A DNA stretch of 64,000 nucleotides from Rhodoluna lacicola (GTDB lineage: Bacteria > Actinomycetota > Actinomycetes > Actinomycetales > Microbacteriaceae). The stretch spans positions 1,054,001-1,118,000 of the forward strand of contig NZ_CP007490.1 in assembly GCF_000699505.1 (NCBI RefSeq), read 5' to 3'. Positions 54,129 to 62,528 of this stretch are shown one piece after another; the stretch's first letter is position 1; every line of letters begins with the position of its first letter. Position numbers and translations under genes: made by a program. The notes below the pieces were generated by a model. That model was not told the DNA's origin, did no database searches, and saw only the letters and a program-made list of their open reading frames with translations.

Positions 54129-55597
54129 AAAGGCACCGATATTGCCACGCGGGCCCCACCCTCAGAAGGCGAAGACCAGTGGATGCTGCCGCGAAGTTCA
54201 CCCTCAATCAGGGTGCGAATAATCTGGGTACCAAGGCCGGCACCAACCTTGCCGTCGGTCAGTCCCTTGCCATTGTCGGAGACGGTAATCAGCAACTGCT
54301 TTTGCTTGCGCTCGGCATTTACGGCAACCACTCCGCTTCTGTCAGCAAGACCATGCTCAACCGCATTGGTCACGATCTCAGTCAAGGCAACCGCAAGCGG
54401 GGTGGCAATCTCACTGCGCAGCTGACCAAACTTTCCATCAATCAGAGTCTTGATTGAGGTGTTTAGGCTTGAGGCCACCTCGGTGGCGAGCATCAGGATT
54501 CGATCGAAGACTTCATCGAAGTTCACGTCTTGATTTAGACCTTCACTAAGGGTGTCATGCACCAGGGCAATCGCTGAAACGCGGCGCATGGCCTGTTCGA
54601 GTGATTCTTTGGCTTCGGCGCTCTGGCTTCGGCGCGATTGAATGCGAAGCAAACTTGCCACGGTTTGCAAATTGTTTTTCACGCGGTGGTGAATCTCGCG
54701 GATGGTTGCGTCTTTGGTGATCAGCTCGCGCTCCTGTTTGCGCAATTCGGTTGCATCGCGGCACAGCACGATTGCGCCAACGCGCTTGCCCGCTGCTTTG
54801 AGTGGAATTGCACGCACGGTAAGAGCCACGGTGCGCGATTCCATATCGGTGCGCCAAGGAGCACGACCGGTTAGCACCAGCGGCAGCGACTCATCAACAT
54901 TTTTACCCTTGAGAATTGGGGTAGATGCCTCGGCTAACGACTTACCCTCAAGCTCCCCCACGATTCCCAAACGATTGAAAGCCGATAGCCCGTTTGGGCT
55001 GGCAAACAAAACTACGCCATCTTCATCAAGACGAAGCAGACCGTCGTTAGCGCGCGGTGCTCCGCGGCGAGGTCCGGTTGGGTTGCTGAAATCCGGAAAG
55101 TTTCCCTCGGCAATCATTACCAGCAGGTCATTACCGCAGCCAAGGTAATTCAGCTGCAGTCGGTTGGGCATGATTACCTCAGTCAGATTTGTGTGACGTG
55201 TGACCACTGCGATTGGTTCTGGAGTGACTTCATCTGACTTGGTAGAAAGTTTGCGCCGCACAGGAACTGCACTCAAACGCGTGGTGGTTCCATCTGCTCC
55301 GGCCTGAGCCTTGGTGTCCACGGTTTGTCCGGTTTCAAATGCCTGCTTAACCTGAGCTGCCCATTCTTTGCGAATAGGTTCGCCGCTGATGTCGCGATAA
55401 AAAATTGTCGCGGCCGATGATGGTCGTGCGTGACCGGCGGCGACAAAACCGCCATCGGGGGTTGGCAACCAAAGAACAAGGTCGGCAAAGACCAAGTCGG
55501 CAACTAACTGCCAATCGGCGAGCAATAGGTTAAGCCACTCGATGTCGGCGTGCGAGGCACGACCGTGGGCTTTGTTTAACTCGCTAAGTACTGACAC
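54125..55597 (-). CDS. pdtaS: Sensor histidine kinase PdtaS
   Basis: A cytoplasmic HisKA_2/HWE-like kinase of 490 aa. An N-terminal GAF-like domain (about 1-145), a PAS domain (about 180-285) and the phospho-acceptor region REIHHRVKNNLQT with His303/His304 are followed by an ATPase domain with EIVTNAVEHGL and SDNGKGL. In mycobacteria PdtaS phosphorylates the RNA-binding antiterminator PdtaR, controlling genes after transcription starts; its partner is not in this window. The GTG start abuts the stop of the CpaE-like gene. Confidence 0.93.
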   Translation of the reverse strand: MSVLSELNKAHGRASHADIEWLNLLLADWQLVADLVFADLVLWLPTPDGGFVAAGHARPSSAATIFYRDISGEPIRKEWAAQVKQAFETGQTVDTKAQAGADGTTTRLSAVPVRRKLSTKSDEVTPEPIAVVTRHTNLTEVIMPNRLQLNYLGCGNDLLVMIAEGNFPDFSNPTGPRRGAPRANDGLLRLDEDGVVLFASPNGLSAFNRLGIVGELEGKSLAEASTPILKGKNVDESLPLVLTGRAPWRTDMESRTVALTVRAIPLKAAGKRVGAIVLCRDATELRKQERELITKDATIREIHHRVKNNLQTVASLLRIQSRRSQSAEAKESLEQAMRRVSAIALVHDTLSEGLNQDVNFDEVFDRILMLATEVASSLNTSIKTLIDGKFGQLRSEIATPLAVALTEIVTNAVEHGLADRSGVVAVNAERKQKQLLITVSDNGKGLTDGKVGAGLGTQIIRTLIEGELRGSIHWSSPSEGGARVAISVPL

Positions 55598-56458
55598 CTA
55601 ACCGAGTTTAGCGATTGCCCTCCTGGTCAATCTGCCCTGAAGTTTGCTTTGCTCACCAAGCACCTGGGTCCGGCAAAAAAGGGCAAGAGCCAGCCTTGCC
55701 TGTGAAGATCGCTTGCCCACGGTAATCGGTAGACATTCACGAATGGCTAGGTCTGCCGCTGCTGGGTCGTCTGGAATGAATCCGCTTACGCTAATCTGCC
55801 CCAAACTAGACAGCGTCTCGGCAATTTGCTGTTTGGCTGATCCACCTAAAACTGAGACGCGAAGTCGATTGACCACGGTGAGAACCAAACCTTTGGGTTG
55901 GAGTTCGGCGACCTGAGTCATGGCCGCCAAGTATCGAGCGATTGAAACCGGATCTGCCCCGCACACGGCAATTACCTTATCTGCGTACGTTACTGCCCAC
56001 CTGGCTACAGCGTTCCTATCAACCGAGCTAGCCAGGGCACCCACGCCGCCACTGAGGGGTGAGGCAACATCCAAAACGACGAAGTCAAAAACTTTACTGG
56101 CCACCATTATCAAGTCGTCAATTTTTTCGGAACTTACTTCTGCCCAGCGAGATTCGGAGCTCAGCCCTGTCATAACGGTTAGGTCGCCGCTGCCAAGCGT
56201 TAACTTGGTACTCAAACGCTCAAGCTGTTCCATGTCAAAACGATCCTGGCCAACTAGCCGACAGGCGGCAGCCAGGCCCGCGGGGTGTTCGCGAAGCCCA
56301 AGCAAAACATCCAAACTGGGGGCATAAGTATCGGCATCCAACAGGAAAACCCGCTTACCAGCATCGGTTAATTCGCTGGCGATACTCAAGGCAATCGCAC
56401 TCTTGCCAGGTGAACCCAGCGGCGACCAGACCGTAATTAACTGAGCGTCACTACTCAT
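55598..56458 (-). CDS. ParA/MinD-type ATPase, CpaE-like
   Basis: A 286-aa P-loop ATPase of the MinD/ParA class. The P-loop reads SPLGSPGKSA (12-21), lacking the signature lysine in the usual first position, and FLLDADTYAPSLDVLLGL is the switch/Walker A' segment. The C-terminal half has VLTVVNRLR, as in CpaE. CpaE-like proteins position Tad pilus machinery, but no tad genes are here. It overlaps the SAF gene by eight bases and is followed by pdtaS. Confidence 0.82.
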   Translation of the reverse strand: MSSDAQLITVWSPLGSPGKSAIALSIASELTDAGKRVFLLDADTYAPSLDVLLGLREHPAGLAAACRLVGQDRFDMEQLERLSTKLTLGSGDLTVMTGLSSESRWAEVSSEKIDDLIMVASKVFDFVVLDVASPLSGGVGALASSVDRNAVARWAVTYADKVIAVCGADPVSIARYLAAMTQVAELQPKGLVLTVVNRLRVSVLGGSAKQQIAETLSSLGQISVSGFIPDDPAAADLAIRECLPITVGKRSSQARLALALFCRTQVLGEQSKLQGRLTRRAIAKLG

Positions 56459-57077
56459 CAGCGAGAGTTGGTCGTAGCACTAGTGAAAGCTTTGAACCCG
56501 AAGACATTGCTCCCAAAACCGGACCCACAGCTTCAACCGGAACCCACAGCTCTACATCCGGTCCGGAATTGTTAAACATCTCTGTTTTCTCGAGCAGTCG
56601 GGCGACTTCAGCGCCGAGCACAAGCGCGTACGGTTCGCCAACCAGATTTTCATCATCGATAGGCGTCACCCAAATATCCACCGACGCCCCTGCGATCAAT
56701 CCGGACGAGAGACCCATGGCAGAACTCACAACAAGCGGCACTCGCTCATCGATCACGGCGCTGGCCAGCATGCTTTTGGGGATTAGCTGCCCCTTGCGCA
56801 CCGGACCAAGCAAATAGCCGCCGCTTGGCAAGTCACCCACTGACAGGTAGTTTCCAGCCGTGATGCCAAGGTTTACTTGAGCGGTTGCCGAATCAGCCAG
56901 AGCTATGGGGCTCCCGGCTGGCAGGTCGCGGCCGGCAACCAAGTATTCGCTGGTCTGATTGTTGGCGACAATGACTGCGTTCACGCCCAGAACGGACGAA
57001 GTAAGCAACAAAATTGCCAAGACAAGATTTCGCAACCTTATCCGGTGTGGTGATTTTAGATTTCTAACTTTGGCCAT
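56451..57077 (-). CDS. SAF-domain protein, CpaB/RcpC-like
   Basis: A 208-aa protein with a basic N terminus, a signal-anchor helix (about 16-38), a SAF domain (about 44-105, YLVAGRDLPAGSPI and LLGPVRKGQLI) and a beta-rich tail. CpaB proteins with this layout are periplasmic parts of Tad secretion systems. Here only a CpaE-like partner is present. It would sit outside the membrane. Confidence 0.8.
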   Translation of the reverse strand: MAKVRNLKSPHRIRLRNLVLAILLLTSSVLGVNAVIVANNQTSEYLVAGRDLPAGSPIALADSATAQVNLGITAGNYLSVGDLPSGGYLLGPVRKGQLIPKSMLASAVIDERVPLVVSSAMGLSSGLIAGASVDIWVTPIDDENLVGEPYALVLGAEVARLLEKTEMFNNSGPDVELWVPVEAVGPVLGAMSSGSKLSLVLRPTLADE

Positions 57078-57096
57078 GGTTCCAGAGAACTAAATG

Positions 57097-57612
57097 CTAA
57101 AAATCGCCGTTGAGATTATCCACAGATTCAATACTCAGTTGTTCGAGCGCAGCTATTGGCACAGCAATCGGCCGCGATGCGCTTACTCCCGGCTGGGTAT
57201 CGGTGTAAATGAAAAGTAAATTTGCCGTGACACTGTGCAATTGACCGCTGCGCACAAAATCATCGGCCCCGGCAATCCGCCACCTAATTGAACATGGGGT
57301 TGGCAACGTTTTGAGTATTCCAGCAAAATCGAGTGCAAAATTTCGCAGCTTGGGCAACTGGGGGTCTCCCTCTGAATGAAAGACCACTCTAAAAATGGTG
57401 CGCATCGGAAAGATATGCCAAATCGGGTTTACCGCATCAAGACCGGCCATAAAATCAACACCGATAATTGGTGCAATCAATTCGCGGGGCATCAATGACG
57501 CAGTTCTTAATTCGATTGCTCGAGCGTTATCGGTGAAGTTATCGCGAAGTTTCCGAATTGACTCCGCTGCAAATTGAGCTTCAAGATCCTCAAAGATATC
57601 TTCTATGTGCAT
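57097..57612 (-). CDS. Hypothetical protein, 171 aa
   Basis: I do not recognise this family. The start at 57612 (MHIEDIFEDLEAQF) is preceded by AATAAT and six bases, the leaderless pattern; the frame reaches 57660. The N terminus is helical and acidic, the middle has a hydrophobic LIAPIIGVDFMAGLD segment that could form a buried strand-helix, and the rest looks like mixed alpha/beta with no obvious signal or membrane span. It is co-directional with the SAF and CpaE-like genes, 20 bases upstream of the SAF start, so an operon is likely. Confidence 0.6.
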   Translation of the reverse strand: MHIEDIFEDLEAQFAAESIRKLRDNFTDNARAIELRTASLMPRELIAPIIGVDFMAGLDAVNPIWHIFPMRTIFRVVFHSEGDPQLPKLRNFALDFAGILKTLPTPCSIRWRIAGADDFVRSGQLHSVTANLLFIYTDTQPGVSASRPIAVPIAALEQLSIESVDNLNGDF

Positions 57613-57677
57613 CCAGAAATTATTTGCTGAGATTTTGCGATGCACAAAAGTTATGCACAAGTTTAAGAATTCTCTTG

Positions 57678-57699
57678 TGTCCGGACATAGACCGGTCTA
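57678..57699. promoter_or_regulatory. Two adjacent CCGG-centred palindromes
   Basis: TGTCCGGACA (57678-57687) and TAGACCGGTCTA (57688-57699) are perfect and abut. They fill the 17-base spacer between TTGTGT and TAGCGT, a possible promoter for the Rv3235-like gene. CAGGAAA-G-TTTCCTG (57713-57727) is a third perfect inverted repeat just before the start. Confidence 0.5.
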
Positions 57700-57747
57700 G
57701 CGTAAAAAATCTCAGGAAAGTTTCCTGTGGGAAAGAGTGGGGGAATC

Positions 57748-58215
57748 ATGTCTTCCAAGGAAGAAAACAAGGAATCAGATAACCAAGCAAGACAGCAAAA
57801 ACCAAAGAAACAGCGCATCAAAAACCTAGTTCAGGCCGAGGACTACTTTGGCCCGCAGTACAACAAAACCTCGGAATTACCCAACCCAGAAGCCAGCCTG
57901 CAGCTGCTTGCCACCGGGGTTGTCGAGGTGATTGCCGGCACCAGGCAGATCGATCAACTTGCGCGGCTGCTTTCAGACGAGGTCTATCAAAGACTCTCCC
58001 GACGCGCCATCGAGGCCAGGCAGTTGCGGGATGCCACCGGCCAGAAAACGCGCTATCAAAACTTTTCAATCCGGAACATGATGAACACCTCGCCCAGAGA
58101 TGGCGTTATCGAGTCGGTGGTTTTATTGAACGCACAGCGCAGAACGCGTGCAGTGACAATAAGACTCGAAGGCATCAACAATCGCTGGCGAGCAACAGCC
58201 GTTAGCGTGCTCTAG
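57748..58215 (+). CDS. Rv3235-like protein
   Basis: A 155-aa actinobacterial protein of the Rv3235 type. A Lys/Gln-rich, low-complexity N terminus (1-30) is followed by a core with PEASLQLLATGVVEVIAGTRQIDQLARLL and a C-terminal RTRAVTIRLEGINNRWRATA. The gene regularly lies next to secA in actinobacteria, as here, where it converges on secA with an eight-base gap. GGGGG four bases before the ATG supports the start; the frame opens at a GTG seven codons earlier. Function unknown. Confidence 0.78.
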   Translation: MSSKEENKESDNQARQQKPKKQRIKNLVQAEDYFGPQYNKTSELPNPEASLQLLATGVVEVIAGTRQIDQLARLLSDEVYQRLSRRAIEARQLRDATGQKTRYQNFSIRNMMNTSPRDGVIESVVLLNAQRRTRAVTIRLEGINNRWRATAVSVL

Positions 58216-58223
58216 CGAACTAC

Positions 58224-60890
58224 TTACCTAAAGAACGAGCTACCCTGACCATTGGCAGGCTTCTGCTGCTGGTTAGGGTTTGGCTGGCCGCTTTGCTCAC
58301 GAGGCTCATTTGCCCCGTGTGCCTCAGCCGCGCCGTCTTCGTTCGGAGCAATGTAAGTCAACTTCGATGGGTCCACCGGCGATGCTGACGGAGCAACCTC
58401 AACTTCAATGTTGAACAGATAGCCCACAGACTCTTCCTTGATGGCACCCATCATCTGCTGGAACATGCCATAACCCTCACGCTGGTATTCAACTAGCGGG
58501 TCACGCTGTGCCATTGCACGAAGACCGATTCCCTCTTTTAGGTAATCCATCTCGTAGAGGTGATCGCGCCACTTGCGGTCAACCACAGAGAGCACCACGC
58601 GACGCTCAAGCTCACGAAGAGCTTCGGCACCGATAGTTGCCTCACGCTTTGCGTAAGCAAGCTTGGCATCGCTAATCAGTTCACGGGTCAACCAGGCCCT
58701 GGTCAGCTTTGAACGGTTGCCCGCCTCGGCAAGAACCTCGCTGATCTCTAGGCCAACTGGGTAGATTGCCTTGAGGTCTGTCCAGAGGGCGTCAAGATCC
58801 CAGTCGTTACCAGCGTTGTCTGAAACATGGCCCTCAACGATTGCGTCAATAGCATCCTCTAGGAAAGACTGAACGCGCATCGCGATGTCATCACCCTGAA
58901 GAATGTGACGGCGATCGTTGTAAATCGCTTCACGCTGACGGTTTAGAACATCGTCGTACTTCAAAACGTTTTTACGAATCTCGGCGTTACGACCCTCAAC
59001 CTGTGACTGTGCGCTTTGGATTGCACGGCTAACGATCTTTGATTCAATCGCGGTGTCATCAGGAACCGATGATCGGTTCATCAACGATGCGGCAGCGCCT
59101 GAGTTGAACAGACGCATTAGGTCATCTGTTAGTGAAAGGTAGAACCTAGACTCACCCTTGTCACCCTGGCGACCGGCACGACCGCGAAGCTGGTTGTCAA
59201 TGCGGCGAGACTCGTGACGCTCTGTTCCCAAGACGTAAAGTCCACCAACCTCAAGTACCTTCTCGGCCTCAATGGCAACGGCTTCTTTAATCTTGGCAAA
59301 CTCTTCTGACCAAGCTGCCTCGTAGGCCTCTGGGTTTTCGTCTTTGTCTAAACCAAGTTTGCTCAATGCTTCAACGGTTAGGAACTCTGCGTTTCCACCA
59401 AGCATTACGTCAGTACCACGGCCAGCCATGTTGGTGGCAACGGTAACCGCACCTAGGCGACCGGCCTGGGCAACGATTGCTGCTTCACGTGCGTGGTTCT
59501 TAGCGTTAAGAACCTCGTGACGCACTCCCTCTTTTGCAAGGAGCTTCGAAAGATATTCGCTCTTCTCGACGCTGGTGGTACCAACCAAAACTGGCTGACC
59601 CAACTTGTGGCGCTCTGCAATGTCGCGCACCACCATGTTGAATTTGATTTCTTCGTTCTTGTAAATCAAATCAGGCTGGTCGATGCGGATCATCGGTTTG
59701 TTGGTTGGAATTGGAACCACACCAAGCTTGTAGGTTGACATGAACTCGGCCGCTTCTGTTTCTGCGGTACCGGTCATACCCGATAGCTTGCTGTAAAGAC
59801 GGAAGTAGTTCTGGAGAGTTACGGTGGCTAGGGTTTGGTTCTCAGCCTTAACCTCAACGCCTTCTTTTGCCTCGATTGCCTGGTGAATACCCTCGTTGTA
59901 ACGACGGCCCGCCAAGATGCGGCCGGTGTGTTCGTCAACAATTAGCACCTCGCCGTTCATCACGACGTAATCTTTGTCGCGCTTGAAAAGTGCCTTGGCG
60001 CGAATTGAGTTGTTCAAGAACGAAATCAGCGGGGTGTTTGCCGACTCGTAAAGGTTGCCGATACCTAGGTAATCCTCAACCTTGGCAATACCCGGCTCAA
60101 GAATTCCAACCGTGCGCTTCTTTTCGTCAACTTCGTAGTCAATAACCGGCTGTAGTTTTTCGGCGATCTTGGCGAACTCGCCAAACCAGCGGTTTGCCTC
60201 TCCCGATGAAGGACCAGAGATAATCAGCGGTGTGCGAGCCTCGTCAATCAGAATCGAGTCAACCTCGTCAACGATTGCAAAGTAGTGGCCACGCTGAACC
60301 ATGTCCTGTTGCTGCCAAGCCATGTTGTCGCGAAGGTAGTCAAAACCAAACTCATTGTTGGTTCCATAAGTAATGTCTGCAAGATACTGCTCGCGACGAA
60401 CGTTTGGGTCCTGACCAGAAATGATGCAACCGGTAGTCATGCCCAGGGTGCGGAATACGCGACCCATCAAATCTGACTGGTAACTAGCCAAGAAGTCGTT
60501 GACCGTAATAACGTGCACACCGCGGCCAGCAATGGCATTTAGGTAGGCAGGCAGAGTTGCTACCAGGGTCTTACCTTCACCGGTGCGCATTTCGGCAATG
60601 TTGCCTAGGTGAAGCGCGGCACCACCCATGATCTGAACGTCAAAGTGACGCATACCTAGGGTGCGTTTTGAAGCTTCGCGAACAGCCGCAAAAGCCTCAG
60701 GCAGCAGGTCGTCTAGGCTCTCTCCGGCAGCGTAGCGCTCACGCAAGACAGTGGTCTCGTTAGCCAGTTCTTGGTCTGACAGGCTGCTGAAGTCCTCTTC
60801 AAGGGCATTTACAGCAGTCGCGTAGTTGCGTAGCTTTGCCAGCAGGCGTCCTTCGCCAGCGCGCAGGACTTTATCGATGATTGATGCCAA
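58224..60890 (-). CDS. secA: Protein translocase ATPase SecA
   Basis: Motor ATPase of the general secretory pathway, 888 aa, full length. Walker A is [11 protein letters not shown] (101-111), Walker B lies in [18 protein letters not shown], and the second helicase lobe has [15 protein letters not shown]. The C terminus is Gln/Asn/Pro rich and lacks the zinc-binding CXCX8CH tail, usual in actinobacterial SecA1. A TTG start has GGAG about seven bases upstream. The expected neighbours (hpf, comF, lpqB) follow upstream on the same strand. Confidence 0.98.
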   Translation of the reverse strand: MASIIDKVLRAGEGRLLAKLRNYATAVNALEEDFSSLSDQELANETTVLRERYAAGESLDDLLPEAFAAVREASKRTLGMRHFDVQIMGGAALHLGNIAEMRTGEGKTLVATLPAYLNAIAGRGVHVITVNDFLASYQSDLMGRVFRTLGMTTGCIISGQDPNVRREQYLADITYGTNNEFGFDYLRDNMAWQQQDMVQRGHYFAIVDEVDSILIDEARTPLIISGPSSGEANRWFGEFAKIAEKLQPVIDYEVDEKKRTVGILEPGIAKVEDYLGIGNLYESANTPLISFLNNSIRAKALFKRDKDYVVMNGEVLIVDEHTGRILAGRRYNEGIHQAIEAKEGVEVKAENQTLATVTLQNYFRLYSKLSGMTGTAETEAAEFMSTYKLGVVPIPTNKPMIRIDQPDLIYKNEEIKFNMVVRDIAERHKLGQPVLVGTTSVEKSEYLSKLLAKEGVRHEVLNAKNHAREAAIVAQAGRLGAVTVATNMAGRGTDVMLGGNAEFLTVEALSKLGLDKDENPEAYEAAWSEEFAKIKEAVAIEAEKVLEVGGLYVLGTERHESRRIDNQLRGRAGRQGDKGESRFYLSLTDDLMRLFNSGAAASLMNRSSVPDDTAIESKIVSRAIQSAQSQVEGRNAEIRKNVLKYDDVLNRQREAIYNDRRHILQGDDIAMRVQSFLEDAIDAIVEGHVSDNAGNDWDLDALWTDLKAIYPVGLEISEVLAEAGNRSKLTRAWLTRELISDAKLAYAKREATIGAEALRELERRVVLSVVDRKWRDHLYEMDYLKEGIGLRAMAQRDPLVEYQREGYGMFQQMMGAIKEESVGYLFNIEVEVAPSASPVDPSKLTYIAPNEDGAAEAHGANEPREQSGQPNPNQQQKPANGQGSSFFR

Positions 60891-60939
60891 GATTTTGCTC
60901 CATACCGGTCAGTTGGTTCTGGGTTCAATCTTAGGCGAA

Positions 60940-60968
60940 AGCCCCCGGCCGGGTTCGGCCGAGGGCTG
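60940..60968 (-). terminator. Hairpin after hpf, likely terminator
   Basis: AGCCCTCGGCC pairs with GGCCGGGGGCT (one bulge/wobble) on the minus strand; the following T run is short (TTT). Confidence 0.55.
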
Positions 60969-60992
60969 ATGCTCAGAAAGCTCTAAGAAAGC

Positions 60993-61108
60993 GTGATTAC
61001 GCCCTAAGAGGCGAACTAGCCTCTGAGCTAGAACGAGCTACCCATTCAAAGTGATTACGCCCGCAGAGGCGACCAAGCGTCTGCGCTTGAGCGAGTTACC
61101 CATTCAGG
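60993..61108 (-). repeat. 58-bp duplicated 3' end of hpf (two extra copies)
   Basis: Two 58-bp units (60993-61050 and 61051-61108) repeat the end of the hpf gene, about 75% identical. On the minus strand, GTAATTACCCTGAATGGGTAA encodes VITLNG-stop in hpf; the next copy, GTAATCACTTTGAATGGGTAG, encodes the same peptide through synonymous codons; a third start of the unit ends VITLS-stop. The period is not a multiple of three, so the extra copies are outside the gene. Each unit also folds as a short hairpin. Confidence 0.85.
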
Positions 61109-61731
61109 GTAATTACGCCGTAATTCCAACCCTTGCGGCGGTACACCACACTGGGCTTGCCGGTCTCAGAGTCTAGGAATAGGTAGAAATCGTGGCCGAT
61201 TAGTTCCATGTGATACAGGGCGTCATCAACCGTCATGGGTGTTGCCTCAAACTCCTTGCGGCGAATCACCACCGGACTCTCGCCCATGTCTGGTGCCTCT
61301 GGCTCGCTAATTGCCGCAGCTGGGGCACCCTTGCCAAGCAACAGGTCTCCATCGGCTGGTCGAATGTCTAACTCGGCAAAATCGTGCGCGGTAAGTTCAC
61401 TGGTGCCAATCGAGCCGTGGTGGCCGTGATGAACTTTTCGACGGTCGCTTGCGCGGCGAAGGCGCTCAGAGAGTTTGCCCAGAGCAATATCAAAGGCGGC
61501 GAATTTATCGGATGCCTGCGCCTCGGCGCGAATAACATGTCCGGGCTCAAAAACGGTCAGCTCAACCTGGTCTTCTGGTCCGGTATTTCGACTGTGGTCA
61601 TGTCTGGTCACTTTGATATCTAGTGACTGAACCTTGTGCCCCAATTGCTCAACTTTGTGGGTTCGATCGGATACGTACTCTCGAAAGCGATCCGAGACGG
61701 TGAGGTTGCGGGCTGTGATTTTGACTTCCAT
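61096..61731 (-). CDS. hpf: Ribosome hibernation-promoting factor, long form
   Basis: Binds the 30S decoding centre and pairs ribosomes into inactive 100S dimers in stationary phase. 211 aa from the ATG with GAGG five bases upstream; the frame opens 34 codons earlier without family similarity. N-terminal HPF domain (about 1-100) with VEQLGHKVQSLDIKV and RRKVHHGHHG tail, then a linker, then the C-terminal dimerisation domain (about 150-211) with YHMELIGHDFYLFLD and YRRKGWNYGVI. The gene end is repeated downstream. Confidence 0.96.
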   Translation of the reverse strand: MEVKITARNLTVSDRFREYVSDRTHKVEQLGHKVQSLDIKVTRHDHSRNTGPEDQVELTVFEPGHVIRAEAQASDKFAAFDIALGKLSERLRRASDRRKVHHGHHGSIGTSELTAHDFAELDIRPADGDLLLGKGAPAAAISEPEAPDMGESPVVIRRKEFEATPMTVDDALYHMELIGHDFYLFLDSETGKPSVVYRRKGWNYGVITLNG

Positions 61732-61780
61732 GATGACCTCATATCTACGGGCAACTTTGCCCGTGAATGAAAGGTATACC

Positions 61781-62470
61781 TTAAACGGATTTCTCGCTGA
61801 CGTTTTGGCGATTTCTAGGCAAGGTTTCAGCAAAGGCTACAAAACCTATGACCTCCACCCCCGCGCTGGTCAAACACCGATAGGCCTCGGCCATGGTTGA
61901 CCCGGTGGTGACGATGTCGTCAACCAAAATCACCCGCGGGCCGTCACCGAAATCCCTGGGCAACTTGGCCACCATTGAACCCACCAAATTGATTCGTCGA
62001 TCTTGACCGCCGAGCGACGCTTGGTCGGCGACCAAGTGCGAAAAAGAAAGTATCTGTTTCACCGGCAGAAGGAATTTGCAATCCTTGGCAACCTGCCTAG
62101 CCAAGGCTTTGCCCAAAACCGTTGCCGGTTCGAATCCTCTAGCCGTAAATGATTTGCGCTTGCTTGGAATGGGAACTAGATAGGTATTTGCCAACTCAAA
62201 GTTTTGCAGCGCCTTAGACATCGCAGGGGTCATGACTTTTGCAAGAGCAGTTTGGTGACCCTCTTTGTATTCGTGAATTATCTTGGCGATCTCTGGCGTG
62301 TATTCGCAGGTTGCGAAACCGGTCAAATGATTTACCTGGTGGCGAGAAACTTTATTTGGCGCAAACCTAAATTTCTGCAGGCAATCCGAACAGACACTTG
62401 AACCGGTCGCTGCACAAATTATGCAGGAGCTTGGCAGGAAAAGATTCAGCAGTTCTTCAAAGATATCCAC
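61781..62470 (-). CDS. comF: ComF-family phosphoribosyltransferase-like protein
   Basis: A 229-aa ComF-like protein. The N terminus has a zinc-finger set C16, C19, C27, C30 (CIICA...CSDC), and the C-terminal part has the PRPP-binding loop VILVDDIVTTGST. ComF acts in natural transformation in some bacteria; in actinobacteria the role is open. It starts at a GTG and lies between lpqB and hpf in conserved order. Confidence 0.92.
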   Translation of the reverse strand: MDIFEELLNLFLPSSCIICAATGSSVCSDCLQKFRFAPNKVSRHQVNHLTGFATCEYTPEIAKIIHEYKEGHQTALAKVMTPAMSKALQNFELANTYLVPIPSKRKSFTARGFEPATVLGKALARQVAKDCKFLLPVKQILSFSHLVADQASLGGQDRRINLVGSMVAKLPRDFGDGPRVILVDDIVTTGSTMAEAYRCLTSAGVEVIGFVAFAETLPRNRQNVSEKSV

Positions 62471-62528
62471 ATCGCATGCTCGCAGAGCAGACTAACTATT
62501 TCTGGTTGCTACCTAAAGCTGTGGATTA

